Shown here: in pieces, positions 24,299-33,247 of the stretch | Layout: every line of letters begins with the position of its first letter | How positions within the stretch are numbered: position 1 is the stretch's first letter | From: Candidatus Desantisiibacteriota bacterium | GTDB taxonomy: Bacteria > UBA9089 > CG2-30-40-21 | NCBI GenBank assembly: GCA_016208205.1 | Contig: JACQYP010000040.1 | Span: 1-33,595, forward strand | Direction: 5' to 3' | Length of the DNA: 33,595 nucleotides | Notes under the pieces: model-generated | Seen by the model: only the letters and a program-made list of their open reading frames with translations | What the model was told of the DNA's origin: nothing | Database searches by the model: none | Program-made: the position numbers and the translations under genes

Positions 24299-24497
24299 TA
24301 TTCGTGACTGTTTACAGGGGTCAGGGATCAGGGAAAGTCAGTTCAGATAGCGGGTAGGTTAGGCTAAGCAAGCAGACAAGATATTCGGAAGTTGGCAGGA
24401 TGTTAGTTCTGTACTGTCAGACAAGAATGCCTGACCTACGATTAAAAACTGATACCTGACGGCTGACGGCTGATACCTGACAAATATTGGTGAACTA
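24299..24497. other. Repeat-rich gap before the sensor kinase
   Basis: Contains CAGGGATCAGGG-type words on the left and GATACCTGACGGCTGACGGC / GATACCTGAC on the right, forming a weak large palindrome, and a small hairpin CAGACAAGAATGCCTG near 24419. No gene seen. Confidence 0.5.
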
Positions 24498-25485
24498 ATG
24501 CAAGGTAATCAACAAGGCATTACTGTCAAACAAAAATTAATCGCAGGTTTTTCAATACTGATAGGATTGATAGTCATTATTAGTGTATTGGCTTTAATGA
24601 AGCTTAATGTGATAAGTTCTGCCTCTAATTTGATTATTGACAGGTCTTTGATTGTTAACTATGCCAACCAGATAGAGATAGCTGTTTTCGAATGCCGACG
24701 GGCAGAGAAAAATTTCTTGTTGCGTAAGGATGAAAAATACATTAATCGCCTGAATAAAGAGGTGAAAAGTATCAAACACCATGTCAATTTGATAAGGGAC
24801 AGAGAACATCAGGAAAAGGATATTAACCGGCAATTAGATACGATTGACCTGTTGGTTGATGAATATCATGATGCCTTCATGAAATCAGCAAGACTTTTTA
24901 AGATTAGACAGAGGGAAGAAACATTTACTGAAAATAATCGCTTTGTTATTGTTGCCCGTCAATTCCCGTTGTCGGGATATTATCAAGGGAATTCTGGAGT
25001 TTGCCAGACAAACAAAGCCGGAGATGGGGAAGCTCCTCTGCTTAGTGTCCTCTGATATAAACGAAATCATTGAAAGCTGTTTATCCCTGATAAAGCATCA
25101 GCTCTTGCTTCATAATATTAAGATAATTCAGGAATTAGATCAGTCTTTGCCTCTTATCATGGCTGATGCCCGGCACATGCAATAGGTCTTTATCAATATC
25201 ATCCTCAATGCTCAACAGGCAATGCCTGATGGCAGGCATCTAACCATATCAAGCCGGACTCGTGACGGCTTTGTAGAGGTTGAGGTTGCTGATACTGGTT
25301 GCGGTATTCTTGGAAAGGATATGGATAGGTTATTCGACCCCTTCTTTACGACTAAGGAGGAAGGAACCGGGCTGGGATTGTTTGTTAGTTATGAGATTAT
25401 AGAAAGGCATCATGGGAATATTGAGGTGAAGAGTACATTGGGGCAGGGAACAACAGTGATGGTCAGGCTGCCGATGTTTTTATAA
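24498..25485 (+). pseudogene. Sensor histidine kinase (NtrB-like), decayed
   Basis: The N-terminal frame (24498-25055) starts with a transmembrane helix (QKLIAGFSILIGLIVIISVLAL) and a helical sensor domain. It leaves frame near 24960. The dimerisation helix reappears in another frame as RDIIKGILEFARQTKPEMGK ... DINEIIESCLSLI; the H-box with the phosphorylated His and any HAMP domain is missing, so an internal deletion is likely. A TAG at 25183-25185 replaces the expected Gln in MQ-VFINIILNAQQAM. The ATP-binding end is intact (VADTGCGILGKDMDRLFDPF, TTKEEGTGLGLFVSYEI). The kinase cannot autophosphorylate as written. It pairs with the regulator downstream. Confidence 0.85.
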
Positions 25486-25779
25486 CCGTTCACGGTTCAA
25501 AGGTTCACGGTTCAGAGGTTAAGAAGAGAGCAATCATCAACCTTGAATCGTGAACTGTGAACCAGACAACCTGTTCATGTATGGAGTGCGGTAGCTTACT
25601 TGCTACCGCTTTAGCCGAGCAGAAGCGAAAGCGAAAGCGAAAGCAAGTAAGCTTTCGCACTCCAAATTCATGGCTTGAGGCTTAAGAGAGCAAACCATCA
25701 ACCGTGAACCGTGAACCGTAAATCTGACAACCTGTTCATGCGTGAACTGTGAACCAGACAACCAAGAAAGAGGAGAAAA
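25486..25779. repeat. Repeat cluster between kinase and regulator (GGAGTGCG palindrome at 25583-25664)
   Basis: TTCACGGTTC / GAACCGTGAA words repeat on both sides. The centre GGAGTGCGGTAGCTTACTTG ... CAAGTAAGCTTTCGCACTCC is a palindromic element related to 22704-22782, with three GCGAAA tandem units in its middle. The cluster separates a sensor and regulator that are normally adjacent. No gene seen. Confidence 0.7.
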
Positions 25780-26848
25780 ATGTCTAACAAACCAAGGATA
25801 CTGATAGTAGATGATGAGCCGATTATCTGTAGGAATTGCTCCCGGATTTTAACCGAATCCGGGCTTTATGAGGTGAAAACCCTTCAAAGCAATCGGATGG
25901 CTGTAGAGAGAATAAGGGAAGAATCCTTTGATGTTGTTCTGTTGGACATGAAAATGCCCGGGCTTAATGGGATGGAAATGCTCTCCTTAATCAAGGGAAT
26001 TGACTCAAAGGCAATGGTTATCATCATGACCGGGTATTCAACCATAGCAAATGCTGTAGAAGCCATGAAAACAGGGGCGTTTGATTATATCCCCAAACCC
26101 TTTTTCCCTGATGAGCTGTCTGCTTGCGTGGAAAAGGCATTGGAGAAGAGGCAACTGATCTGTGGAGATCGCTATTTGTGTCAGCTGATAGAGGGGCAAC
26201 CTCAATTAGAGGGGAAATATTATATCGTTGGAAAAAGCAAAAAGATGCAAGAGATATATCGAATCATAGAAAAGGTTGCCCAGACAGACTCTACTGTACT
26301 GATTCATGGGGAAAGCGGTTCAGGAAAGGAACTTCTTGCCCGGGCAATTCATTACCATAGCCAGAGAAAGGGAAAAGCATTTATCTCATTAGATTGCAGT
26401 GCCTTAACCGAAAGCCTGCTGGAAAGCGAATTATTTGGGCATGTCAAGGGTTCATTTACCGGGGCAATTAACAGCAAACCAGGGCTTTTTGAGACGGCTC
26501 ACGAAGGGACATTTTTCTTAGATGAAATAGGTGATACCCCTTTACATACTCAGGTCAAGCTGTTTAGAAAGGATAATCGTTATGGCTGATGGAGAAATCA
26601 TCAAGCCAGAGCATCTGCCGTTGAATATAAGGAATGCTGCCCCTTCTGTGAATATCCCCTGGACAAATGAAGAATTGAGAAAATTAAAGAACCAGGCAAA
26701 GAAAGATACAATAAAGGATGTTGAAAGGTTGTTTGTTGTCGAAGCCTTAAAAAGAAACAACTGAAATATCACTAAGGCAGCAGGTGAGGTAGGCATGAAA
26801 CGACAAAACCTGCAGACATTGATCAGGAAATATCAGATTGAGGCATGA
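25780..26848 (+). pseudogene. NtrC-family sigma54 response regulator, decayed
   Basis: The receiver domain is intact (ILIVDDEP, phosphorylated Asp in VVLLDMKMPG, conserved Thr/Lys in IMTGYS and PKPF). The AAA+ domain begins normally: Walker A GESGSGKE, the sigma54 loop as GSFTGA (usual GAFTGA), Walker B GTFFLDEIGD. At about 26565 it jumps from HTQVKLF directly to LERIIVMADGEIIKPEHLPL in another frame, so sensor I, the arginine finger and sensor II are deleted. A TGA at 26762 replaces the Trp or similar residue before NITKAAGEVGMKRQNLQTLI, the Fis-type DNA-binding helix. It cannot activate sigma54 promoters as written. Confidence 0.87.
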
Positions 26849-26892
26849 AATAGCAGCTTTCAAAATGAGAATTGCTGAGGAATAACAATCTC

Positions 26893-29847
26893 ATGGGCAA
26901 AATAATAGAGATTCCGTTTTCAGAAAATTTGATAAGGTTTACTGCTGAACGCTTGATGGAACAGGACAGCAGGGATTTTTCATCAAATATGGTTATATTC
27001 AGTCATCATCGGCCGGGTCATTATCTTCATAAGTCAATGGCTGAATCTCTGGGACATTCATTTTTCCTTTCACAGATATTTTCGATGGATGATTTTATGC
27101 TGTATTTATCCACAGAGGCACAAAGGCACAAAGGCACAAAGGAAAAACAATTCAGTCCAATTTATTCATCGATTACAGAGGTTACAGAGGTTGACAGGCT
27201 GGAAGCCTGTGCTACTATCGTCAAGCCTATGGACAGCATTTATCTGCTTTTTCAGGTGATAGGCAGCCTTCCTGATAATCCATGGAAAGGGCTTTCATTG
27301 AACCAGTTTATTCCATGGGGATTAAAGCTTGAGCAGGTAATAAGTGAACTGGATATTGAGATGATAGGTGATGATGAGCTTTGCGGCATTGAGATAGGGG
27401 AAGGCTTTCAACCAGAGACATGGGATAATATCGGTAATCATCTTTCACACATCAGGCAGGGGTATCACTCCATTCTAAAAAGCCTTAACCTGACCACAAG
27501 GGCATTAACCTATTGTATCGCAGCCAATAATATACAGGATATTAACCTGAACCGGATTAAACATATCTATCTTGTTGGACTGTTTGCCATGACCAGATCC
27601 GAGAAAATGGTTGTTCAACATCTTTTAAGACAAACAGAGACTACCATTATCAGACAGGGTGACGGCAACAGATGGACACCATTTAAGGAAATGGATGAAT
27701 GGGTAGGGGCAACCCCCTGTGGTTGCCCGAATGAATGTTGCCCGAATGATTCTCCAGAGATATTTCTTTACAGTGCGTCTAATACCCATTCTGAGGTGGT
27801 TGCATTGATGGATGTGTTGATGGAAGGAACCGTAGGGGCAACCCCCCGTGGTTGCCCGAATGATTCCTCTGCCATTGTCCTGCCTTGTTCTGAGGCAATC
27901 ATCCCGATTCTTTCTGAGGTAATGACTGTCCTGCCCATAGATTATAATATCAGCATGGGTTATCCTGTTATAAGAACACCTGTGTATGCCCTTCTGGATA
28001 TGTTTATGGGGCTTTATAAAAACAAGGTGGATAATACCTATTATCTGGAGGATTATCTTAATCTATTGATGCACCCATATATTAAGAATATCGGGCAACC
28101 ACATATTGAAAACATTGGGCAACCACAGGGGGTTGCCCCTACGACAAGGATGCTTGTCCATGCTGTGGAGGGTGTGCTACTGGATGAGAAAAAAAGGTTT
28201 ATAGGTTTAGATGAGGTACAGCAGAATTCAAGGATATTTGATACTGCATCTATGATGAATCCATTGGTATCTCCTTTAGAATTCAGAGAGATGTTGACAA
28301 ATATTCATAATCTCTTTATAAGGGGAATGGATGGGATACAAACACTGGGGCAGATGGCAGGCTTTTTTGAAGGCGTTCTCACCTTTCTGCTCAAGAGGAG
28401 CCCTGCTTCACACTATCCATTCTCAAGTGAATTTTTCCATAGGTTTTTTGCCTTTATTGATGAGATCAAGGCTTCCATGATCAGCAGTCAATGCTTTGAA
28501 AATACCCTGGACATGCTTGAAGTATTTCTTTATTTTGTAAAGGACCAGCAGGTCTATTTTGAGGGAAGTCCGGTTAAGGGGTTACAGATATTGGGATTAT
28601 TGGAAACACGATGCTTGAACTTTGACAGGATTTTTATCCTGGATGTAAATGAGGGTGTTTTGCCTGATGCTAACCTATTTTGTCCACTCCTGCCTACTCC
28701 GGTAAAACGAGCCTTAAAAATGCCTACCTATTATCAACGGGAAGAGATATCTAAATACCACTTTCGTCGCCTTGTTGCTTCATCAGGAGAGGTACATATT
28801 ATTTATCAGGAAACAGAAAAGATGCAGAGAAGCAGATTTGTTGAGGAATTGGTCTGGGAAAAGGAGAAAAGCTGTGGAAGGATGAATGTCCTTGAGGCAA
28901 AACCTGTTATCATGAATATTTCCCTTGCCCCTGCACATACTTTTACGATAAACAAGACACATGAGATGATGGATGTATTACAGACAATAAGATTTTCTCC
29001 AACTAATTTGAATAGATACCTACAGTGTCCGGCTCAATTTTATTTTTCAGATGTATTAAAGCTTAAAGAGAAAGAAGCCATATCTGATGATATAGATGCA
29101 GCTGAAGCAGGAAATATCCTTCATCGTGTCATGGAGATTCTCTACAGTCCTCTTGTTGGCAAGGAGGGGATACGATATGATCATCTTGAAAATAGCCTGC
29201 ACGAGGCATTAGACGAAACATTCAGGCAAAGAGAGAGAGAAATTCGTGGAGAATGGTATCTCTTAAAGGAGATGATGTTTAAGCAGATAAAAAACTATCT
29301 TGCATGGGAAAAAGAACATTTTGTTGATACCAGAAGGGTTATTTCTGTAGAGAATAGCTATACATTTGAACTCGAACTACTTGCTAATTTACAGATGCGA
29401 AGGAATATAAGATTAACAGGCAAGTTAGACCGAATTGATTGCCATGATGGGGAGTATGAAATTATTGATTATAAATCCAAAAACATAAGTGATCTTGCAT
29501 TTAAGTGTTTTGACAGGGTATTGGTAAGCCGCAAGGAGATGAAAAAAATGATAACCTCTTTGCAGCTCCCATGCTATGTATTGCTTTATCAAGGGGCAAA
29601 TCCTGGTATTCCAATAAAAAAGATAAATTCTAAGATAATATCTCTCTTACTTTGTGAAGAAAAGATGCTTTTTAATGATAAGGATAATATAGACAGGGAT
29701 ATATTTTTAAGGGATATCTTCCTGCCGACCCTAAGGAATCTTATCTGTGAGATTATAGACCCTTGTATCCCTTTTGTAGCCGATGGTGATGAGAAGGCGT
29801 GTAAATACTGTGCGTTTCATGTGTTATGCAGGAAATATACTCAATAA
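26893..29847 (+). CDS. addB: AddB-like helicase/nuclease subunit B, with repeat-encoded insertions
   Basis: 984 residues from ATG 26893 (GAGGA about 11 bases upstream; the TTG at 26872 overlaps that site). The C-terminal nuclease has the PD-(D/E)XK pattern (LTGKLDRIDC ... YEIIDYKSKN) and the AddB-type iron-sulfur Cys set: one Cys in RYLQCPAQFYF and three in CKYCAFHVLC. AddB with AddA unwinds and trims broken DNA ends for RecA. A typical N-terminal Walker A is not evident. Repeat-encoded segments interrupt it in frame at 27117-27142, 27191-27215, 27703-27750, 27831-27862 and 28092-28145, all in the N-terminal half, away from the nuclease. Convergent with addA. Confidence 0.85.
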   Translation: MGKIIEIPFSENLIRFTAERLMEQDSRDFSSNMVIFSHHRPGHYLHKSMAESLGHSFFLSQIFSMDDFMLYLSTEAQRHKGTKEKQFSPIYSSITEVTEVDRLEACATIVKPMDSIYLLFQVIGSLPDNPWKGLSLNQFIPWGLKLEQVISELDIEMIGDDELCGIEIGEGFQPETWDNIGNHLSHIRQGYHSILKSLNLTTRALTYCIAANNIQDINLNRIKHIYLVGLFAMTRSEKMVVQHLLRQTETTIIRQGDGNRWTPFKEMDEWVGATPCGCPNECCPNDSPEIFLYSASNTHSEVVALMDVLMEGTVGATPRGCPNDSSAIVLPCSEAIIPILSEVMTVLPIDYNISMGYPVIRTPVYALLDMFMGLYKNKVDNTYYLEDYLNLLMHPYIKNIGQPHIENIGQPQGVAPTTRMLVHAVEGVLLDEKKRFIGLDEVQQNSRIFDTASMMNPLVSPLEFREMLTNIHNLFIRGMDGIQTLGQMAGFFEGVLTFLLKRSPASHYPFSSEFFHRFFAFIDEIKASMISSQCFENTLDMLEVFLYFVKDQQVYFEGSPVKGLQILGLLETRCLNFDRIFILDVNEGVLPDANLFCPLLPTPVKRALKMPTYYQREEISKYHFRRLVASSGEVHIIYQETEKMQRSRFVEELVWEKEKSCGRMNVLEAKPVIMNISLAPAHTFTINKTHEMMDVLQTIRFSPTNLNRYLQCPAQFYFSDVLKLKEKEAISDDIDAAEAGNILHRVMEILYSPLVGKEGIRYDHLENSLHEALDETFRQREREIRGEWYLLKEMMFKQIKNYLAWEKEHFVDTRRVISVENSYTFELELLANLQMRRNIRLTGKLDRIDCHDGEYEIIDYKSKNISDLAFKCFDRVLVSRKEMKKMITSLQLPCYVLLYQGANPGIPIKKINSKIISLLLCEEKMLFNDKDNIDRDIFLRDIFLPTLRNLICEIIDPCIPFVADGDEKACKYCAFHVLCRKYTQ
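27117..27142. repeat. Tandem AGGCACAAAG-type units in addB
   Basis: Three units of GGCACAAA give EAQRHKGTKEKQ in frame. Wording matches intergenic 'GCAAAGGACGCAAAG'-type tandem repeats in this window only loosely. Confidence 0.6.
27191..27215. repeat. ACAGGCTGGAAGCCTGT palindrome in addB
   Basis: ACAGGCTGGAAGCCTGTGCTAC encodes DRLEACAT. The same hairpin is intergenic near 20974-20992 and 22943-22965 (as CACAGGCTTCCAGCCTGTG or a near match). Confidence 0.8.
27703..27750. repeat. GTAGGGGCAACCCC palindrome in addB, first copy
   Basis: GTAGGGGCAACCCCCTGTGG followed by TTGCCCGAATGA and a partial repeat of TTGCCCGAATGA; it encodes VGATPCGCPNECCPND in frame. Confidence 0.85.
27831..27862. repeat. 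GTAGGGGCAACCCC palindrome in addB, second copy
   Basis: Near-identical to the first copy 128 bp downstream; encodes TVGATPRGCPND. This copy and its flanks are duplicated at 11302-11390. Confidence 0.85.
28092..28145. repeat. GTAGGGGCAACCCC palindrome in addB, third copy, inverted
   Basis: GGGCAACCACA ... GGGCAACCACAGGGGGTTGC then CCCTACGAC: the same element in reverse orientation, with a partial duplicate of its GGGCAACCACA end. Encodes IGQPHIENIGQPQGVAPT. Confidence 0.85.
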
Positions 29848-30109
29848 GGGCATAATCTGTGATTTTAAAACATAACTACGAAAGGTCGCGAAAAGTCTAA
29901 TTGGTCAGCAAGCAATGAGGAAAATTATCAATCCGTCATTGCGAGCGTCATTGCGAGGAGCTACTGCGACGAAGTAATCTCATCGCAGCGAGATTGCTTC
30001 GTCGCAGTAGCTCCTCGCAATGACGCCTGAGTCGCTCCTTGCGTAAAAGCGCTATTTGTGGCCTCGCTGAATATAGGTCGCTTATGAAACGGTTGTCTCT
30101 GTGGTGAAT
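29848..30109. repeat. addB-addA gap with left inverted arm (29934-30076)
   Basis: Starts with AT-rich sequence, then the 143-bp arm beginning CGTCATTGCGAGCGTCATTG and ending GGCCTCGCTGAATATAG. It is an inverted match to 33438-33580 with about seven differences by eye, and has an internal palindrome (GGAGCTACTGCGACGAAG / CTTCGTCGCAGTAGCTCC). Confidence 0.9.
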
Positions 30110-33100
30110 TCAAGCTACCCTCTTCTGAATCAATTCATCCACATACACCAGATATCCCTCAAGCCTTTTATCCGGGTATATATCGGCTGCAAGGCTTAAA
30201 TATTCTCTTACCTGTTGTTGATGCGATTCATCGTATACCTCTCCGGTTTTGAACTCAAGTATTACTACCTTATCAGGGGAGACAAGCATCCTGTCCGGGC
30301 GATGGATTAATCCGTGGGCATCAACCATCTCTTTTTCACAGTAAACCTCAATCTTTTGCAATCTCGAATCTCGAATCTCGAATCTGTCTTTCTTCAATTC
30401 GCAATTCGCAATTCGCAATTCGCAATTCTTCAGAGGTATTTCTGTCAAAACAAACCATCTCCTGACATCCTTACTGTCAAAGAATCTCCTCATCAGTGGT
30501 ATTATTTCCTGTTGCTCATCGGGTAATGCAGTAAATATGGCTTCCAGATCCCTTTCCCATTCTGTGGAAAGCTGTTTTATTCCTGCCAGAAATTCATGAA
30601 TGAGCCTTCCTCTTTTCTCAGCCGCTGTATCCCTGATCTTTTTCTTTTTATTTGCCAGCTTATCTTGCCATTCATGAAGCATTTGCGGATATATTCGTTG
30701 GCAGGGATAGATGTCCTCTGTGCCTTTGGGGCGGGTTTGGAACCCGCCCCTACATACCATATCCTCCTGCTCACCATATTCTAAAACATGATTATCCGCA
30801 AAGAAGATAGGTGCAGCAAGCTTTCCACCCATACTCTTGTATTCCGGCATAAAGAGATACAACTCATCTTCAGCCCTGGTAAGAGCCACATAAAATGCAT
30901 TCAACTCATCTATTAATTGAAGGCTGAACTCCTTTTGATATAATTCCTCAAGCCTTGGCGACACACTCCTTCTCTTTTCATTAATCCGATAAGGGATGCA
31001 ATTGTCATTTTCATCTATTTCATAAACCGTATTGATTGATTTATTGTTCAAATAAGCAAATGGGATGATAACCACTGGAGTCTGGAGTCCCTTTGCCTTA
31101 TGAATCGTCCATATCTTGACCGCATCGACATAATCAGGAAAAATAACCTGAAAAATTTTCATCTCTTCATCTGTTCTATCCGTATTGTTCCATTTGGCAA
31201 AAAATGCCTTCAGGCTATTTGCACCCATTGACTCACAATATATTAATATCTCCAGAAATTGACAGAAAAATCCCTCATATTCAGGAAAATTCTGAAATAT
31301 TTTATACTCCTTAAATATCTTGCTTGCAAGGTCATAGACAGGTAAAAACCCAACGCTATGGAAGCATGGCTCAATATATTCGTTCCATATCTGTTCCCAC
31401 TCCTCCCTGAACAAGGTGTAAAGTGCCTTGCTATTTTTACGGCTCTTTAATAGAAATGCAGATACATCCTCTTGTTTTAATCCGCTTGCCTTGCAAAAAA
31501 TATCACCGGAGATAAAACAAGCAAAGGAAAAGTTATCGATTGGTGAATCTAAGAACATAAGAAACCTGACTATTTCGCAAATGAGGTGATTTGAGGATAT
31601 ATCAAGTGTTTTCCCTGATGCAACAGGGATATTTTGAGCTGACAAAATGCCGGTAATCCATGCTGCCTCTTGATTTGTTCGGACAATAATTGCCACTTCG
31701 CATCGAGAAAACCTATTGAGTATCTGGTTTTTCAGCAGTGATACCAATTGTATCTCAAGCTCGGTATTCATCTCATTCTTGCTTAATTTTCCCTCAAGCA
31801 GAATTTTTTGTACACGGACAAACCCTCCACTTGCTTTCTTAGCCTCCTGCTGAACATGGCTGTAGGTATCATAGATGCCGGAGGGATCTGCCCCTTTGCC
31901 TTCTGTCCACCTTTGAAGATTATCACGAGAAAAGACATGATTTACAAAGGATATAATCTGCTCACGACTTCTGTAGTTTATCTTTGGAAATTCTTCGTAA
32001 ATATTATCCTTATCAACACTATGAAATGCATCCTTTGCCTCGTCAAACAAGCTGCTGTCTCCGCCTCGAAACCGATAGATAGCCTGTTTTTTATCACCAA
32101 CATAGAATAATGAGCCTGCCCTGGCAAGGGATTCCTCGATGAGCGGGAATAGATTTTCCCATTGAAGCCTGCTTGTATCCTGAAATTCGTCTATAAAGAA
32201 ATGCGATATCCTGTCTCCGAGATAAAAATATATCTCTGGAACAATCCATTGTTTATGAAGATCCTTAAGCCTGAGGTTCAAATCTGTCATAAAGATTATC
32301 TGGTTGCGATGCTTAAAGGATTCCAATGCCTTATCAAAGAATGTCATAACATCAATGAATGGACACAAGTCTTGGTGCGATGTCATCTCTGATAACAAGG
32401 ATACCCCATTTCTAATTCCCTGCCATATTTTTTCATGATCATGGGTAATATTTGAACCTTTGTTGCAGATCTCAGAGAGATCATCCTTTCTAAACCATAC
32501 ACCCTTCCATAGCTCTTCTTTGCTCTCAAGAAATGATTCAACAGCCTTAGTAAACCTTTTATCAAATGTTAGATTATCTGTATCCATTACAATAAATTCT
32601 GCAACAGCTGCTTTTACCCTCTCCTGATGTTTTTTTAATTCTTGATGAGAAAATATCTGTTGTATCTTGTATCCTCTTAAGGTTACCTGATTTATTAAAG
32701 GATCTATTTTGTCAAGGATTGTCTTTTTTATGTTCCAGCCAGGCACTGTTTTTAACTCTGAAAGCTCATCAAGGAAGTGAAGAAAACATTGAGTGATATC
32801 ATCGTTTGAGTCCGGGCAAACCTTGTCTAATAATTCATCAAGAACAAGGTTAAATGTTGGTTCAGGGTTAAGTGTTATCTCAAAGTGCGGCGGGAATCCC
32901 AGCTCCAGAGCAGAGACAGTAGCTATGGATGTCAAAAAGGCATCAATGGTTTGTATCCTGAAATCCGAATACCTGTCAAACAGCTCATCCAATCGCTTAT
33001 TGGCTATCTCTTTTTTTTGTGGGTCGCCAAAAAGGGCTTTTTCCTTAAGCTCGCCTATAATTCTTTTCTTCATTTCATCCGTTGCTTTGTTAGTAAAGGT

Positions 33101-33247
33101 GATAGCCAGGATATCGGATAATGACCTGTAGGTTGGAGAAAAAAGAAATTTTATGTACCGCTTCATAAGGGTATGGGTCTTCCCAGAGCCTGCAGAGGCT
33201 GAAATGGCACGGATATGGGGGAATAGTAATTCTTGTTGGTTATGCAT
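30110..33247 (-). CDS. addA: AddA-like UvrD/Rep helicase-nuclease
   Basis: 1045-residue superfamily 1A helicase with C-terminal nuclease, partner of AddB. Motifs in order: Walker A ASAGSGKT (17-24), ITFTNKATDEMKKR (Ia), FIDEFQDTSRLQ (Walker B), VGDKKQAIYRFRGGD (III), INYRSREQIISF (IV), TIHKAKGLQTPVV (V) and FYVALTRAEDELYLF (VI). The PD-(D/E)XK nuclease is at the end (GLIHRPDRMLVSPDK then VVILEFKTGE). Two repeat-encoded segments lie in frame: RGGFQTRPKGT (30728-30753) and NCELRIANCELKKDRFEIRD (30361-30428), the second just before the nuclease. It is flanked by inverted 143-bp arms and faces addB. Confidence 0.92.
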   Translation of the reverse strand: MHNQQELLFPHIRAISASAGSGKTHTLMKRYIKFLFSPTYRSLSDILAITFTNKATDEMKKRIIGELKEKALFGDPQKKEIANKRLDELFDRYSDFRIQTIDAFLTSIATVSALELGFPPHFEITLNPEPTFNLVLDELLDKVCPDSNDDITQCFLHFLDELSELKTVPGWNIKKTILDKIDPLINQVTLRGYKIQQIFSHQELKKHQERVKAAVAEFIVMDTDNLTFDKRFTKAVESFLESKEELWKGVWFRKDDLSEICNKGSNITHDHEKIWQGIRNGVSLLSEMTSHQDLCPFIDVMTFFDKALESFKHRNQIIFMTDLNLRLKDLHKQWIVPEIYFYLGDRISHFFIDEFQDTSRLQWENLFPLIEESLARAGSLFYVGDKKQAIYRFRGGDSSLFDEAKDAFHSVDKDNIYEEFPKINYRSREQIISFVNHVFSRDNLQRWTEGKGADPSGIYDTYSHVQQEAKKASGGFVRVQKILLEGKLSKNEMNTELEIQLVSLLKNQILNRFSRCEVAIIVRTNQEAAWITGILSAQNIPVASGKTLDISSNHLICEIVRFLMFLDSPIDNFSFACFISGDIFCKASGLKQEDVSAFLLKSRKNSKALYTLFREEWEQIWNEYIEPCFHSVGFLPVYDLASKIFKEYKIFQNFPEYEGFFCQFLEILIYCESMGANSLKAFFAKWNNTDRTDEEMKIFQVIFPDYVDAVKIWTIHKAKGLQTPVVIIPFAYLNNKSINTVYEIDENDNCIPYRINEKRRSVSPRLEELYQKEFSLQLIDELNAFYVALTRAEDELYLFMPEYKSMGGKLAAPIFFADNHVLEYGEQEDMVCRGGFQTRPKGTEDIYPCQRIYPQMLHEWQDKLANKKKKIRDTAAEKRGRLIHEFLAGIKQLSTEWERDLEAIFTALPDEQQEIIPLMRRFFDSKDVRRWFVLTEIPLKNCELRIANCELKKDRFEIRDSRLQKIEVYCEKEMVDAHGLIHRPDRMLVSPDKVVILEFKTGEVYDESHQQQVREYLSLAADIYPDKRLEGYLVYVDELIQKRVA
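30361..30428. repeat. Tandem TCGAATC and TCGCAAT units in addA
   Basis: Three units of TCGAATC and four of TCGCAAT (7-bp units) code for alternating ELRIANCELK-type residues. The total length keeps the addA frame open. Confidence 0.85.
30728..30753. repeat. GTAGGGGCGGGTTCC palindrome in addA
   Basis: GGGGCGGGTTTGGAACCCGC followed by CCCTAC; perfect arms GGGGCGGGTT / AACCCGCCCC. It encodes RGGFQTRPK in AddA. Confidence 0.8.

Noticed and set aside
25620..25664. CRISPR-like or microsatellite array (GCGAAA units)
   Set aside because: Only three 6-bp units, without spacers of constant length; part of a palindromic repeat.
24498..26848. Stop-codon reassignment (TAG as Gln, TGA as Trp) to explain the in-gene stops in the kinase and regulator
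   Set aside because: Other genes here end normally at TAG and TGA (fabG, acpP, rnc, tyrA), and both broken genes also carry internal deletions, so decay explains them better.
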